NCBI GenBank assembly: GCA_905203475.1
Contig: CAJKWD010000044.1
Location: 1-6,699 of the forward strand
Length of the DNA: 6,699 nucleotides
DNA from: an uncultured Acholeplasmataceae bacterium
GTDB taxonomy: Bacteria; Bacillota_I; Bacilli_A; RF39; UBA660
Direction: 5' to 3'
Below, in pieces: positions 1 to 6,453 of this stretch. The position numbers and the translations under genes are program-made. Below the pieces are notes generated by a model. It ran no database searches and had not been told where the DNA came from. It saw nothing but the letters and a program-made list of their open reading frames with translations. Positions within the stretch are counted from its first letter, which is position 1. Every line of letters starts with the position of its first letter.

Positions 1-3
1 AAA

Positions 4-27
4 ATATGAATTATCATATGTTATAAT
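4..27 (+). promoter_or_regulatory. Extended -10 promoter with inverted-repeat operator candidate
   Basis: TATAAT lies at 22-27 and is preceded by TG at 19-20, giving a perfect extended -10 (TGTTATAAT). The -35 would fall at or beyond the window edge. Bases 4-9 (ATATGA) and 14-19 (TCATAT) form a 6-bp inverted repeat around a 4-base centre (ATTA), exactly where the promoter spacer lies. That placement fits a repressor operator. The motif resembles the ATATGAA/TTCATAT half-sites of ArsR/SmtB-family operators, which would suit the metal-binding-like gene that follows; this link is inference. The predicted transcription start is near 34, leaving a leader of only about 10 nt. Confidence 0.55.
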
Positions 28-43
28 TGAGGTAGGTGATACC

Positions 44-490
44 ATGGAACAATTAAGTATCAAAATAGATCATTTCAATCACTTTGATCATGAATTTTAT
101 AAATATATTTCAGCATTAGATGGTGTTAAAAGTATAAAAGAAGATAAAGATATACTGATTACATACGATTCCAAGAAAATTAGTATCCAACGTATATTGT
201 TAGAGGTTAAATTATTTTTAGGGCTATTAAAAACTCCTTCTTTGATAAGCTTTGATAAACATTTTAAAGGAAAGTGTGATAATACAACTGTTGTAATTGA
301 AGATGCATGTTGTGAATATTGTGTAAAAGGGGTTATAGAAGATTTAGTTTTAATCGATGGTATTGAAAAAGTTACTGTTGATTTTCAAGATGATACGTTT
401 TTTAATGTTTCAATACATGTTATGTATGATAGTGGTATATGGAATGATAAAAAGGTAAAAGAACTTGTACAAGAATTATTTCCTCAATAA
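44..490 (+). CDS. Small cytosolic protein with HMA-like (heavy-metal-associated) fold
   Basis: A 148-residue protein with no signal peptide or membrane segment. The C-terminal half, residues 82-146, reads as a beta-alpha-beta-beta-alpha-beta HMA-type domain. It has a beta strand (TTVVIED), a Cys-rich loop with C90-x-x-C93 (preceded by C89), a helix, then the typical LIDGIEKVTVDF turn and strand. In HMA domains such as copper chaperones and P-type ATPase N-termini, the CxxC pair binds soft metals, so copper or similar metal binding is plausible but not shown. The N-terminal half, residues 4-57, has the same rhythm (strand, helix, ALDGVKSIKEDKDILITYD) but no CxxC, so the protein may be two tandem ferredoxin-like domains, one degenerate. 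An extra C78 lies between them. The start is supported by AGGTGAT at 34-40, a perfect match to the 16S tail, 3 nt before ATG. It ends in TAA TGA TAA. No metal transporter is visible in the window. The fold is moderately sure, the ligand is unknown. Confidence 0.7.
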   Translation: MEQLSIKIDHFNHFDHEFYKYISALDGVKSIKEDKDILITYDSKKISIQRILLEVKLFLGLLKTPSLISFDKHFKGKCDNTTVVIEDACCEYCVKGVIEDLVLIDGIEKVTVDFQDDTFFNVSIHVMYDSGIWNDKKVKELVQELFPQ

Positions 491-501
491 TGATAAAAAA
501 C

Positions 502-530
502 TTTATTAATGAAAAAGGGCGTGTTATAAT
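502..530 (+). promoter_or_regulatory. Promoter of ndk
   Basis: TATAAT at 525-530 is preceded by TG at 522-523, forming an extended -10 (TGTTATAAT) identical to that of the upstream gene. A weak -35 (TTTATT, 502-507) is at 17-bp spacing. The predicted start is near 537, giving a leader of about 18 nt. No convincing terminator separates the upstream gene, so ndk may also receive readthrough. Confidence 0.65.
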
Positions 531-554
531 AAAAAGCAATGAAAGGAAGGTATT

Positions 555-992
555 ATGATAGAACGTACTTATGCAATGTTAAAACCAGACGGAGTTAGAA
601 AACAATTATTAGATGAGGTAATTGGTAGATTTGAAAATGCAGGATTATCGGTAAGTCATGTAAAAGAGATGCAATTGGATGAAGCAATTGTGAAACAACA
701 TTATGCTCATTTATTGGACAAACCATTTTATCCAACACTAGAATCATTTATGTTGTCAGGACCTGTTATTGCGATGATTGTAGAGGGAGAAAATGCGGTT
801 AGTAAAGTAAGAGAGTTAATGGGAGCAACAGATAGCAAAGATGCTTTACCTGGTACAATCCGTGGTGACTATGGAGATAAGACATGTTGTACTTATAACA
901 TTATTCATGGTTCTGATTCTGTAGAAAATGCAGAAATTGAAATTAATCGCTTTTATCCTGAACTAGAAAAAAAGAAAGTATTGAAAAAATAA
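555..992 (+). CDS. ndk: Nucleoside diphosphate kinase
   Basis: Transfers the gamma phosphate from ATP to NDPs through a phosphohistidine, balancing NTP and dNTP pools in the cytosol. At 145 residues the length is normal for bacterial Ndk (about 140-150). All active-site residues known from the family are present with correct spacing: K10, Y50, F58, R86, T92, R103, N115, the phosphorylated H118 in the HGSDS motif (118-122), and E129. The N-terminus (RTYAMLKPDGV) and TIRGD (101-105) are also typical. The stretch just before the active-site Asn is CCTYN (111-115) where many members have GRN; the usual Arg there is not catalytic, so full activity is expected. The two adjacent cysteines near the active site are unusual. 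The C-terminus is a short Lys-rich tail. The start is set by AAGGAAGG (543-550) 4 nt before ATG. The gene has its own promoter and terminator, so it is probably monocistronic. Confidence 0.97.
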   Translation: MIERTYAMLKPDGVRKQLLDEVIGRFENAGLSVSHVKEMQLDEAIVKQHYAHLLDKPFYPTLESFMLSGPVIAMIVEGENAVSKVRELMGATDSKDALPGTIRGDYGDKTCCTYNIIHGSDSVENAEIEINRFYPELEKKKVLKK

Positions 993-1017
993 ACGAGTAT
1001 ATGACTCGTTTGTTTTC
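991..1017 (+). terminator. Rho-independent terminator of ndk
   Basis: A perfect 8-bp stem, AAACGAGT (991-998) with ACTCGTTT (1004-1011), closes a 5-nt loop and is followed by a T-rich stretch (GTTTTCTT). It starts inside the ndk stop codon. The A-run before it can also pair with the T-run, so it could act in both directions. Confidence 0.85.
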
Positions 1018-1062
1018 TTATTGCAAATTTGTTAAAAAATAACAGAAAAAAATCAAAAAATA

Positions 1063-1093
1063 TTGCTACGAAATAGCGAAATTATAGTATAAT
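1063..1093 (+). promoter_or_regulatory. Promoter of the leader ORF and RNase R gene
   Basis: TATAAT at 1088-1093 is preceded by ATAG. The best -35 is TTGCTA (1063-1068), with a long 19-bp spacer. An A-tract-rich stretch (about 1034-1062) just upstream resembles an UP element. The predicted start is near 1100, which gives a leader RNA of about 125 nt before the RNase R start. The small repeat GCTA/TAGC (1066-1069, 1074-1077) falls in the spacer and is probably not transcribed. Confidence 0.6.
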
Positions 1094-1122
1094 AAAAGTG
1101 AAGACGAGTGGGAGACATAAGT

Positions 1123-1170
1123 ATGAAAGCAAAAAAATTATTACAACTAAGAAATAATATAGAATTTTAA
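1123..1170 (+). CDS. 15-residue putative leader peptide upstream of RNase R
   Basis: The ORF encodes MKAKKLLQLRNNIEF and ends in TAA. A plausible Shine-Dalgarno sequence (GGGAG, 1110-1114) precedes the ATG by 8 nt. The peptide is basic at its N-terminus and matches no family I recognise. The argument for a regulatory role is positional. The ORF lies within the leader RNA, and its stop codon overlaps the first bases of an intrinsic terminator stem (1169-1208). A ribosome stopping there would cover the 5' arm of the hairpin and favour readthrough into the RNase R gene. The codons include TTA, TTA, CTA, AGA and ATA, but with no run of one amino-acid codon that would suggest classic amino-acid attenuation. 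It could also be a chance ORF; conservation in relatives would decide. Confidence 0.5.
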   Translation: MKAKKLLQLRNNIEF

Positions 1171-1208
1171 AGTACGCAGTGATCATAGTATTGTTGCGTG
1201 CTTTTTTT
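1169..1208 (+). terminator. Intrinsic terminator/attenuator in the RNase R leader
   Basis: AAAGTACGCAGTGAT (1169-1183) pairs with ATTGTTGCGTGCTTT (1190-1204) around a 6-nt loop. The seven lower pairs beyond the A-T base (1172-1178 with 1195-1201, one G-U wobble) are the strong core; the upper part contains three wobbles. It is followed by seven T (1202-1208). The T-run ends 4 nt before the RNase R Shine-Dalgarno sequence, leaving no room for a promoter, so transcripts must read through it. A possible alternative pairing joins GCAAAAAAA inside the leader ORF (1129-1137) to the U-tract plus GT (1202-1210); this is only a candidate antiterminator. Confidence 0.75.
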
Positions 1209-1224
1209 GTAGAAGGAGTTATAT

Positions 1225-4200
1225 ATGGAAATATTGAAATTAATTCACAAAACAAGAGAAATAAGCACCGAACAATTAAAAGACTTTTATCATTGTAATG
1301 ATGAACAACTTGTAGAAAAATTAATTGAATTTTTGGAACGAGAAACAAATCCTTTCCCATTTTATGCAACAGAACATAAACCAAAATATCTACACAATAC
1401 ATTACTTCGTATTCAAGATATTTATCAAAGATTACAAGAAGAAGGAAAAAAACATCCTCCGTACCATCAACGTTTTCAAGATGTGAAACAAGAGATATAT
1501 AATATTTCTCGATATTATGAAAATGGATACGATGAGGATTATTTAACATTACCAGAAAAATTATATTTAGATATTTTTTTAGAACAAGATTTGGATCGAG
1601 CATCAGAAGAAATTGCTCATCATCCGTTGTTATTATTTGGAGAAGTAGAGGAAAAGCGATTAATTGATTGGATATTAGATCAATATTATCACACTTTAAA
1701 TTCAGATTATCAAAGTGATTATGAATATTCATATCAGTTAGTAAAATCATTATTAAAGAGTACTCGTATTTATCCTGATATTCAAAACTATATTTATCAA
1801 GATTATCAAAATAGAAGTGAACAATTAAAACATAGTTCTGAAGAATCTTATCAAAAATATCGCTACCAAACATTAGGCGTCATCATGACTGGATTAGAGT
1901 TACATTGTTTTGAAGATAAGGAACATGTAAAATATCATTTTTTAAAAGAAGTAAAACGTTATGATGATGAATTTATTTTTACAATTGATGATGAGAAAAC
2001 ATCACTTCGTGAAGATGCGATTTCATTAAGAGAAGAAAGTGGTAAGTTATATGTTAACTTATATATAGTTGATGCGGTAGATATATTTGAACAACATAAA
2101 AAGTTATCTTCTCAAGCGAAAGGAAATTGGTTTACTGGAAAGCAAGATATGGTAAGTAATAAAACCAAACGAGAAATTTTTTCACTGAATGCCAACCCAC
2201 CTGAAAAAGCTACTAAAAATGTAATTGTCTACGAATTAGAGTTTGATCAGAATAACCGTCTTACAGATATTTCTATTGGACGTGGTGTCGCAAAAATTTC
2301 TAAAAATTATAACTATGATCAAGTCAATCATTTGATGGAATTGAATAAATATAATTATGTAGATACATGGAATCGTTTTTATGAAATTATGAGAAAGTAT
2401 CATATTGATAATACGGCACAGAAAAAATACCATTTAATTAAAGAATTATTACATTTTATGGAAACAGGAGAACATTATCACGGTAATAAAAATTATAGTA
2501 AATCTCATTTAATGATTTCAGAATTAAAGGTATTAGTAAATTTTTATCAGGCAAAATTATGTTATGAAAATGGAATTCCAATGATGTATCGTTTAAATGA
2601 TTTTGATATTTCTGATGAGGAATTAGAATATATTAAAAATTGTTGTAATGATATTAAAGAGCAAGAATATGTAATTAATATTTTAGATATGCTTCCAATG
2701 TTTTCTTACTATAGAAAACATAATACTGGCCATAAAGGGTTAGGATTTCAATATTATGCCCATTGTACAACACCAGCTAGAAACTATTTCGCATATATTA
2801 ATCAAAAAATATTAAATGATATTGTGATTGATCAACATTATGAGAATATTGAAAAATATGATCAGATATTAGAAGAACAAGAAAAGTTACAAAGAGAAAA
2901 AGAGTTACAGAGTAAACAAGCTAAGAAAAGTGAACAACGAAAGAAAATATATCAGATAAATGGGGAGTCTTATTTAAATGAAATTCGTGAGATTGAAAAG
3001 ATATTGAGTCACGGAGAATTATCTTTTTATGATTTGAATGGAATGATAACGCTTCCTGAAAGCGAATTACGTATGATATTGGAATTTTTAGTAGATGGCT
3101 TTCATATTGAAGAACACCATGGATTTTATAAGTTATTGATTGGTAAAGATATGAAAGTTGGTGTTTATAAAGAAGGAAAAGGTCCATATGGATTAGTAGA
3201 GTTAGAAAATGGAGAACATGTACTCGTTCCTAGTCGTTTTGTAAAAGGAGCCAGAAATAAAGATCGTGTACTTGTTAAAATCCATCATGATACAAAGGAA
3301 ATGTTAGGTGAAATTATGAAACATAAGTGTATTTTAGAAGATGCATTTGCGACAGTGATTGAAGAGAATGGAAAGCATTATGCAATTATTGATGCGGATC
3401 GATTAGAAGAGCCAATTTTATTAACTGATACTTTAGGAGCAAAAGCAGATGATCGTGTTATGATTCGTTTTGATAAAAATGCTGAATATTTATCTGCTAA
3501 GGTAGTAAAAGTATATGGAAATATGTATGATCCAAAAGTATTAGTGGATCAAGTATTAGATGAACACAATATTCCAAAGAATTTTCCAAGCCAAGTATTA
3601 TATGAAGCAGATCGTGTTCCATCTCAAGTTTTCAATCAGGAAGTAAATCGTCGTCTTGATTTACGCGATAAAGAAATTTTCACAATTGATGGCGATGATG
3701 CGAAAGACTTTGATGATGCAGTTTCTATTGATGTATTAGAAAATGGTAATTATCAGTTAGGAGTACATATTGCTGATGTATCTTATTATGTAACAGAAGA
3801 TAGTGCTTTGGATAAAGAGGCAGATAAAAGAGGTACAAGTGTGTATGTTGCCGATCGAGTAGTTCCTATGTTACCAGAGAGATTGTCAAATGGTATTTGT
3901 TCCTTAAATCCAAATGAAGATCGTTTGACCTTATCATGTATTATGGAAATAGATCAAGAAGGAAATATAGTAAATTATGATTTTTATGAGTCTGTAATTC
4001 GTTCTAAAAAGAGAATGACTTATAAAAAAGTAAATGAAGTATTAAATGGTAGTCATGTTGCAGGATATCAACCATTTCAAGAAAGTTTATTAAAAATGTT
4101 AGAATTATCTCATTTATTACGTAACCAAAGACAAAATCGTGGCGCGATTTCTTTTGAAATTCCAAAACCAAAATATATTTTAGATGAAGAAGGAAGAACC

Positions 4201-5055
4201 ATGGAAGTAGAAGTATTAAAACGTGGGGAAGGCGAAAAAATCATCGAAGACTTTATGATTGCTGCAAATGAGTGTGCCGCAACGATGATGGAAAAACTAA
4301 ATCATCCATTCCAATATCGTGTCCATCCAAAACCAGATCCATATCATATTAAGAATGTATTAGAAATGTTAAATAAAATGGGGTATCATTATCAATTAGA
4401 TTTGGATTATGGTATAGAACCAGGACAAATAGAGTCATTATTAAAACAATTCGAAGGGGATGAAAACTATGCTACAATTGCTTATCTATTCTTAAGAGCA
4501 ATGAATAAAGCTTTTTACTCTGTTGAGAATTTCCATCATTTTGGACTTGCAAGTTCTAATTATTCTCATTTTACATCCCCAATTCGTCGTTATCCAGACT
4601 TACTTGCTCATCGTGCAATTAAACTAGAAAAAAATCATCAATATAATCAGAAAAACGCATATCAAATGGAACGTAAGTTAAATCATCAATTGATGCATAG
4701 TTCTTTACAAGAAGTAAATGCTCAAGAATGTGAAAGAGAAGTAGATCGCATTAAAGGAATTGAATATTTAGAGGGATATATTGGTGAAGATTTTGATGCA
4801 CGTATTATTATGGTTGATCCATTTGGTATTCGTATTCAATTAGATAATTGTATTACTGGTCTAATACCACGAGATATGTTAAAAGATTATGTTTATGTGT
4901 CAGATGCATTAGCATATTATCACAAAACAAAACATGACTCTTTACGTATTGGTCAACGAGTAAAATGTCATCTTGATGATGTATCTTATCAAAATTTAGA
5001 AGTACAATTCTCATTGGCTCAACCACAAAAAGTAAAAACATTAAAAAGTTCTTAA
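1225..5055 (+). CDS. rnr: RNase R-family 3'-5' exoribonuclease with extra N-terminal pseudo-RNB half
   Basis: Processive Mg-dependent 3'-5' exoribonuclease of the RNase II/R family, which degrades structured RNA in the cytosol. The C-terminal half is a standard RNase R: winged helix (about 581-637), two cold-shock-like OB domains (641-766), catalytic RNB (806-1133) and S1 (1181-1265). The catalytic carboxylates are intact (D822, D828, D830, D831 in the motif DGDDAKDFDD), as are HIADVS (848-853), YRVH (1031-1034) and the TSPIRRY signature (1117-1123). The Lys-rich tail of many RNase R proteins is missing. The protein has 1276 residues, while the family is usually 700-820. The surplus is a 575-residue N-terminal half: a winged-helix-like segment (1-45), a helical Tyr-rich region (60-240), a degenerate RNB domain (245-535) and a charged coiled-coil linker (540-575). 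The start has AAGGAG (1213-1218) 6 nt upstream. No Met occurs between residues 492 and 607, so a separate normal-length product from an internal ATG is unlikely. Expression probably depends on readthrough of the leader terminator. Family assignment is very sure; the role of the N-terminal half is unknown. Confidence 0.95.
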   Translation: MEILKLIHKTREISTEQLKDFYHCNDEQLVEKLIEFLERETNPFPFYATEHKPKYLHNTLLRIQDIYQRLQEEGKKHPPYHQRFQDVKQEIYNISRYYENGYDEDYLTLPEKLYLDIFLEQDLDRASEEIAHHPLLLFGEVEEKRLIDWILDQYYHTLNSDYQSDYEYSYQLVKSLLKSTRIYPDIQNYIYQDYQNRSEQLKHSSEESYQKYRYQTLGVIMTGLELHCFEDKEHVKYHFLKEVKRYDDEFIFTIDDEKTSLREDAISLREESGKLYVNLYIVDAVDIFEQHKKLSSQAKGNWFTGKQDMVSNKTKREIFSLNANPPEKATKNVIVYELEFDQNNRLTDISIGRGVAKISKNYNYDQVNHLMELNKYNYVDTWNRFYEIMRKYHIDNTAQKKYHLIKELLHFMETGEHYHGNKNYSKSHLMISELKVLVNFYQAKLCYENGIPMMYRLNDFDISDEELEYIKNCCNDIKEQEYVINILDMLPMFSYYRKHNTGHKGLGFQYYAHCTTPARNYFAYINQKILNDIVIDQHYENIEKYDQILEEQEKLQREKELQSKQAKKSEQRKKIYQINGESYLNEIREIEKILSHGELSFYDLNGMITLPESELRMILEFLVDGFHIEEHHGFYKLLIGKDMKVGVYKEGKGPYGLVELENGEHVLVPSRFVKGARNKDRVLVKIHHDTKEMLGEIMKHKCILEDAFATVIEENGKHYAIIDADRLEEPILLTDTLGAKADDRVMIRFDKNAEYLSAKVVKVYGNMYDPKVLVDQVLDEHNIPKNFPSQVLYEADRVPSQVFNQEVNRRLDLRDKEIFTIDGDDAKDFDDAVSIDVLENGNYQLGVHIADVSYYVTEDSALDKEADKRGTSVYVADRVVPMLPERLSNGICSLNPNEDRLTLSCIMEIDQEGNIVNYDFYESVIRSKKRMTYKKVNEVLNGSHVAGYQPFQESLLKMLELSHLLRNQRQNRGAISFEIPKPKYILDEEGRTMEVEVLKRGEGEKIIEDFMIAANECAATMMEKLNHPFQYRVHPKPDPYHIKNVLEMLNKMGYHYQLDLDYGIEPGQIESLLKQFEGDENYATIAYLFLRAMNKAFYSVENFHHFGLASSNYSHFTSPIRRYPDLLAHRAIKLEKNHQYNQKNAYQMERKLNHQLMHSSLQEVNAQECEREVDRIKGIEYLEGYIGEDFDARIIMVDPFGIRIQLDNCITGLIPRDMLKDYVYVSDALAYYHKTKHDSLRIGQRVKCHLDDVSYQNLEVQFSLAQPQKVKTLKSS
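1957..2829 (+). other. Degenerate (pseudo) RNB domain within the RNase R protein
   Basis: Residues 245-535 align with the active RNB (806-1133) of the same protein at four ordered landmarks. IFTID...DA-S (251-267) matches 818-834. SLN plus the DQ...V...K...Y..VN stretch (320-371) matches 893-940. N..A........P..YR (439-456) matches 1015-1032. Y...N..H.GL....Y.H.T.P.R.Y (496-521) matches 1098-1123 with 11 identities. Of the four catalytic Asp positions, D255 and D264 are kept, one is Leu (L261) and one is Glu (E263). The second Arg of the SPIRRY motif is Asn (N520). The domain is therefore probably not a nuclease and may bind RNA or regulate the active half. The alignment was done by eye. Confidence 0.8.
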
Positions 5056-5067
5056 GGAACTTTTTTT
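5043..5067 (+). terminator. Rho-independent terminator overlapping the RNase R stop codon
   Basis: AAAAAGTTC (5043-5051) pairs with GAACTTTTT (5057-5065), followed by two further T. The 5' arm encodes the last residues of the protein and the TAA stop lies in the loop, so translation to the end could interfere with hairpin folding. Confidence 0.85.
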
Positions 5068-5106
5068 GTGTCAAAAAACGTCAAATCGAATGCTTCCAAG
5101 ATTTTC

Positions 5107-5137
5107 TTGTCGAAAAATAAAAGAAATATAGTATAAT
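5107..5137 (+). promoter_or_regulatory. Promoter of the M23 hydrolase gene
   Basis: TATAAT at 5132-5137 is preceded by ATATAG. The best -35 is TTGTCG (5107-5112), with a 19-bp A-rich spacer. The GAAA-TATAG-TATAAT arrangement and spacing closely resemble the RNase R promoter at 1063-1093. The predicted start is near 5144, giving a leader of about 19 nt. Confidence 0.6.
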
Positions 5138-5162
5138 GTTATATGTAAGGATAGGTGATGCT

Positions 5163-6440
5163 ATGAAGTTAGGTGTTAAAACATTAGCCTTGGTTTTGGT
5201 GGCAACGATTATTCTCTCTATTATATTAGCGCCTTTTCAAGTTGAGGCAGAAACACTTGGAGATTTAAAAGCTAAATTAGCAAAAGCAGAAGAAGAATAT
5301 AAAAATGCCAGTGATGAAGCCAAAAAGACACAAGATCAAATAGATACAAACAATCAAACAGTAGAAAATTTAAAAAAAGAAGTATCACAACTACAAGATG
5401 ACATTCAAAAATTACAGGGTGATATAGATGAACTAAATAAGAAAGCTGAAAAACTAGATGGAGAAGTTAAAAAAGTAATTAATTTTGTACAGATTTCTAG
5501 TGGAGAAAATGCTTACTTAGAATATGCTTTTGGAGCCCAAGATTTTACAGATTTTATCTATCGTATGGCTGTTTCTGAACAAGTTTCTGGCTATAATGAA
5601 AGTTTAATTGACGAGTATGATAAGACAGTAGAAGAATCAAAGAAAAAACAGACTGAAATGGATTCGAAAAAAACAACTTTAAAAGAGAAACAAGCTACAC
5701 TAGAAGAAGAAACCAAAAAATTAGGGGAACATTTAACAGAAGTTACAGATATTAAAATGTCGGCTCAAGATGAAATTGAGATGCAAAAAGAGGCAATTAA
5801 AGTATTAGAAAATATGGGATGCTCTGATAATGAGGATACCAAAACATGTGGACGTGTTCCAAACGTAAGTGGTGGAAGCAGTAGTCCAGGAACTGGATCT
5901 TCAGGAATTGGAACATTACCAGCTGGTACAAGTTTCTTAAGACCAATTATTGAAGGATATGTAACAAGTGAGTATGGTTACCGCTGGAATCCGGCAACAG
6001 GAAATTATGAATTACATGAAGCTTTAGATGTATCACAAACAGGTACAGTACCAATTTACCCTGCAGCAGATGGTGTGGTTATTGGAACACGTTATCGTTC
6101 TAGCTGTGGTGGTAATATGATCTTTATTATTCATACAGTCAATGGTAAAAAATATACAACAGAATATGCCCATTTAAGAAGAATTGATGTTAGTGTTGGT
6201 CAAGTTGTTACTCAAAATACACAAATTGGTATTATGGGTGGAGATAGATCACTTGAATACTGGGATAAATGTTCTACTGCTCAACATCTTCACTTTGGAA
6301 TTGCAAAAGGACATTATCTAAAAGATTATATGAGTTGGAATACATTTATTAATAATACATATAATCCAAGAGAAACAGTAAACTTCCCATGGAGTGGAGG
6401 GGCTACTGATTACTTTAAAGATAGAACAACAATGTATTAA
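5163..6440 (+). CDS. Secreted PcsB/CwlO-like coiled-coil M23 peptidoglycan hydrolase
   Basis: Extracellular murein hydrolase that likely cleaves peptide cross-bridges during division or elongation. The 425-residue protein has a Sec signal peptide (1-29): MKLGVK, a hydrophobic core 7-25, and predicted cleavage after V-E-A29. Coiled coils (about 32-110 and 150-215) flank the block typical of PcsB/CwlO proteins (112-148, around YLEYAFGAQDFTDFIYR). A Gly/Ser-rich linker (236-250) leads to a LytM/M23 peptidase (about 258-385). Metal ligands H285 and D289 (HEALD, where HxGxD is usual) and H377, with catalytic H375 (HLH) and H337 (YAHL), are all present, so the enzyme should be active. In relatives the coiled coil keeps the enzyme inactive until FtsEX acts on it; ftsEX is not in this window. 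Four cysteines (C220/C229, C315/C370) could form two disulfides outside the cell. The ATG at 5163 was chosen over one 27 bases upstream (5136), which overlaps the -10 box. AGGTGAT (5153-5159) lies 3 nt before 5163, and the signal peptide begins properly there. Confidence 0.93.
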   Translation: MKLGVKTLALVLVATIILSIILAPFQVEAETLGDLKAKLAKAEEEYKNASDEAKKTQDQIDTNNQTVENLKKEVSQLQDDIQKLQGDIDELNKKAEKLDGEVKKVINFVQISSGENAYLEYAFGAQDFTDFIYRMAVSEQVSGYNESLIDEYDKTVEESKKKQTEMDSKKTTLKEKQATLEEETKKLGEHLTEVTDIKMSAQDEIEMQKEAIKVLENMGCSDNEDTKTCGRVPNVSGGSSSPGTGSSGIGTLPAGTSFLRPIIEGYVTSEYGYRWNPATGNYELHEALDVSQTGTVPIYPAADGVVIGTRYRSSCGGNMIFIIHTVNGKKYTTEYAHLRRIDVSVGQVVTQNTQIGIMGGDRSLEYWDKCSTAQHLHFGIAKGHYLKDYMSWNTFINNTYNPRETVNFPWSGGATDYFKDRTTMY

Positions 6441-6453
6441 CCATTTTGATTAG

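Noticed and set aside
1018..1062. Possible small RNA or gene in the AT-rich gap after ndk
   Set aside because: Only A-tracts are visible, with no ORF, hairpin or promoter pointing into it; it is better explained as the upstream part of the next promoter.
1100..1224. T-box or other known riboswitch in the RNase R leader
   Set aside because: No T-box consensus (TGG-ACC core) or other familiar aptamer motif is visible and the leader is only about 125 nt, mostly occupied by the small ORF and terminator.
1082..1873. Long minus-strand ORF (263 codons) antisense to the N-terminal part of the RNase R gene
   Set aside because: It lies opposite a well-supported gene and its product is a low-complexity Leu/Ile/Phe/Tyr-rich string, as expected from the complement of AT-rich coding DNA. 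No Shine-Dalgarno or promoter support was seen.
2830..3050. Possibility that the RNase R ORF is two genes or a false fusion, with an internal start
   Set aside because: The frame is continuous, no ATG in frame occurs between residues 492 and 607, and the linker is a sensible charged coiled coil. I saw no Shine-Dalgarno plus start that would give a complete winged-helix RNase R.
2236..3187. Shorter minus-strand ORFs at 2236-2433 and 2921-3187
   Set aside because: Both are entirely antisense to the RNase R gene, have hydrophobic low-complexity translations and lack initiation signals; they are shadows.
4853..5074. Minus-strand ORF of 73 codons at the RNase R 3' end
   Set aside because: It is antisense to the conserved S1 domain and its start falls within the terminator hairpin region; no independent evidence.
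5136..5162. Upstream ATG for the M23 hydrolase giving nine extra residues
   Set aside because: This ATG overlaps the TATAAT box, lies upstream of the predicted transcription start, and would put a poor extension before a clean signal peptide. The ATG at 5163 has a proper Shine-Dalgarno sequence.
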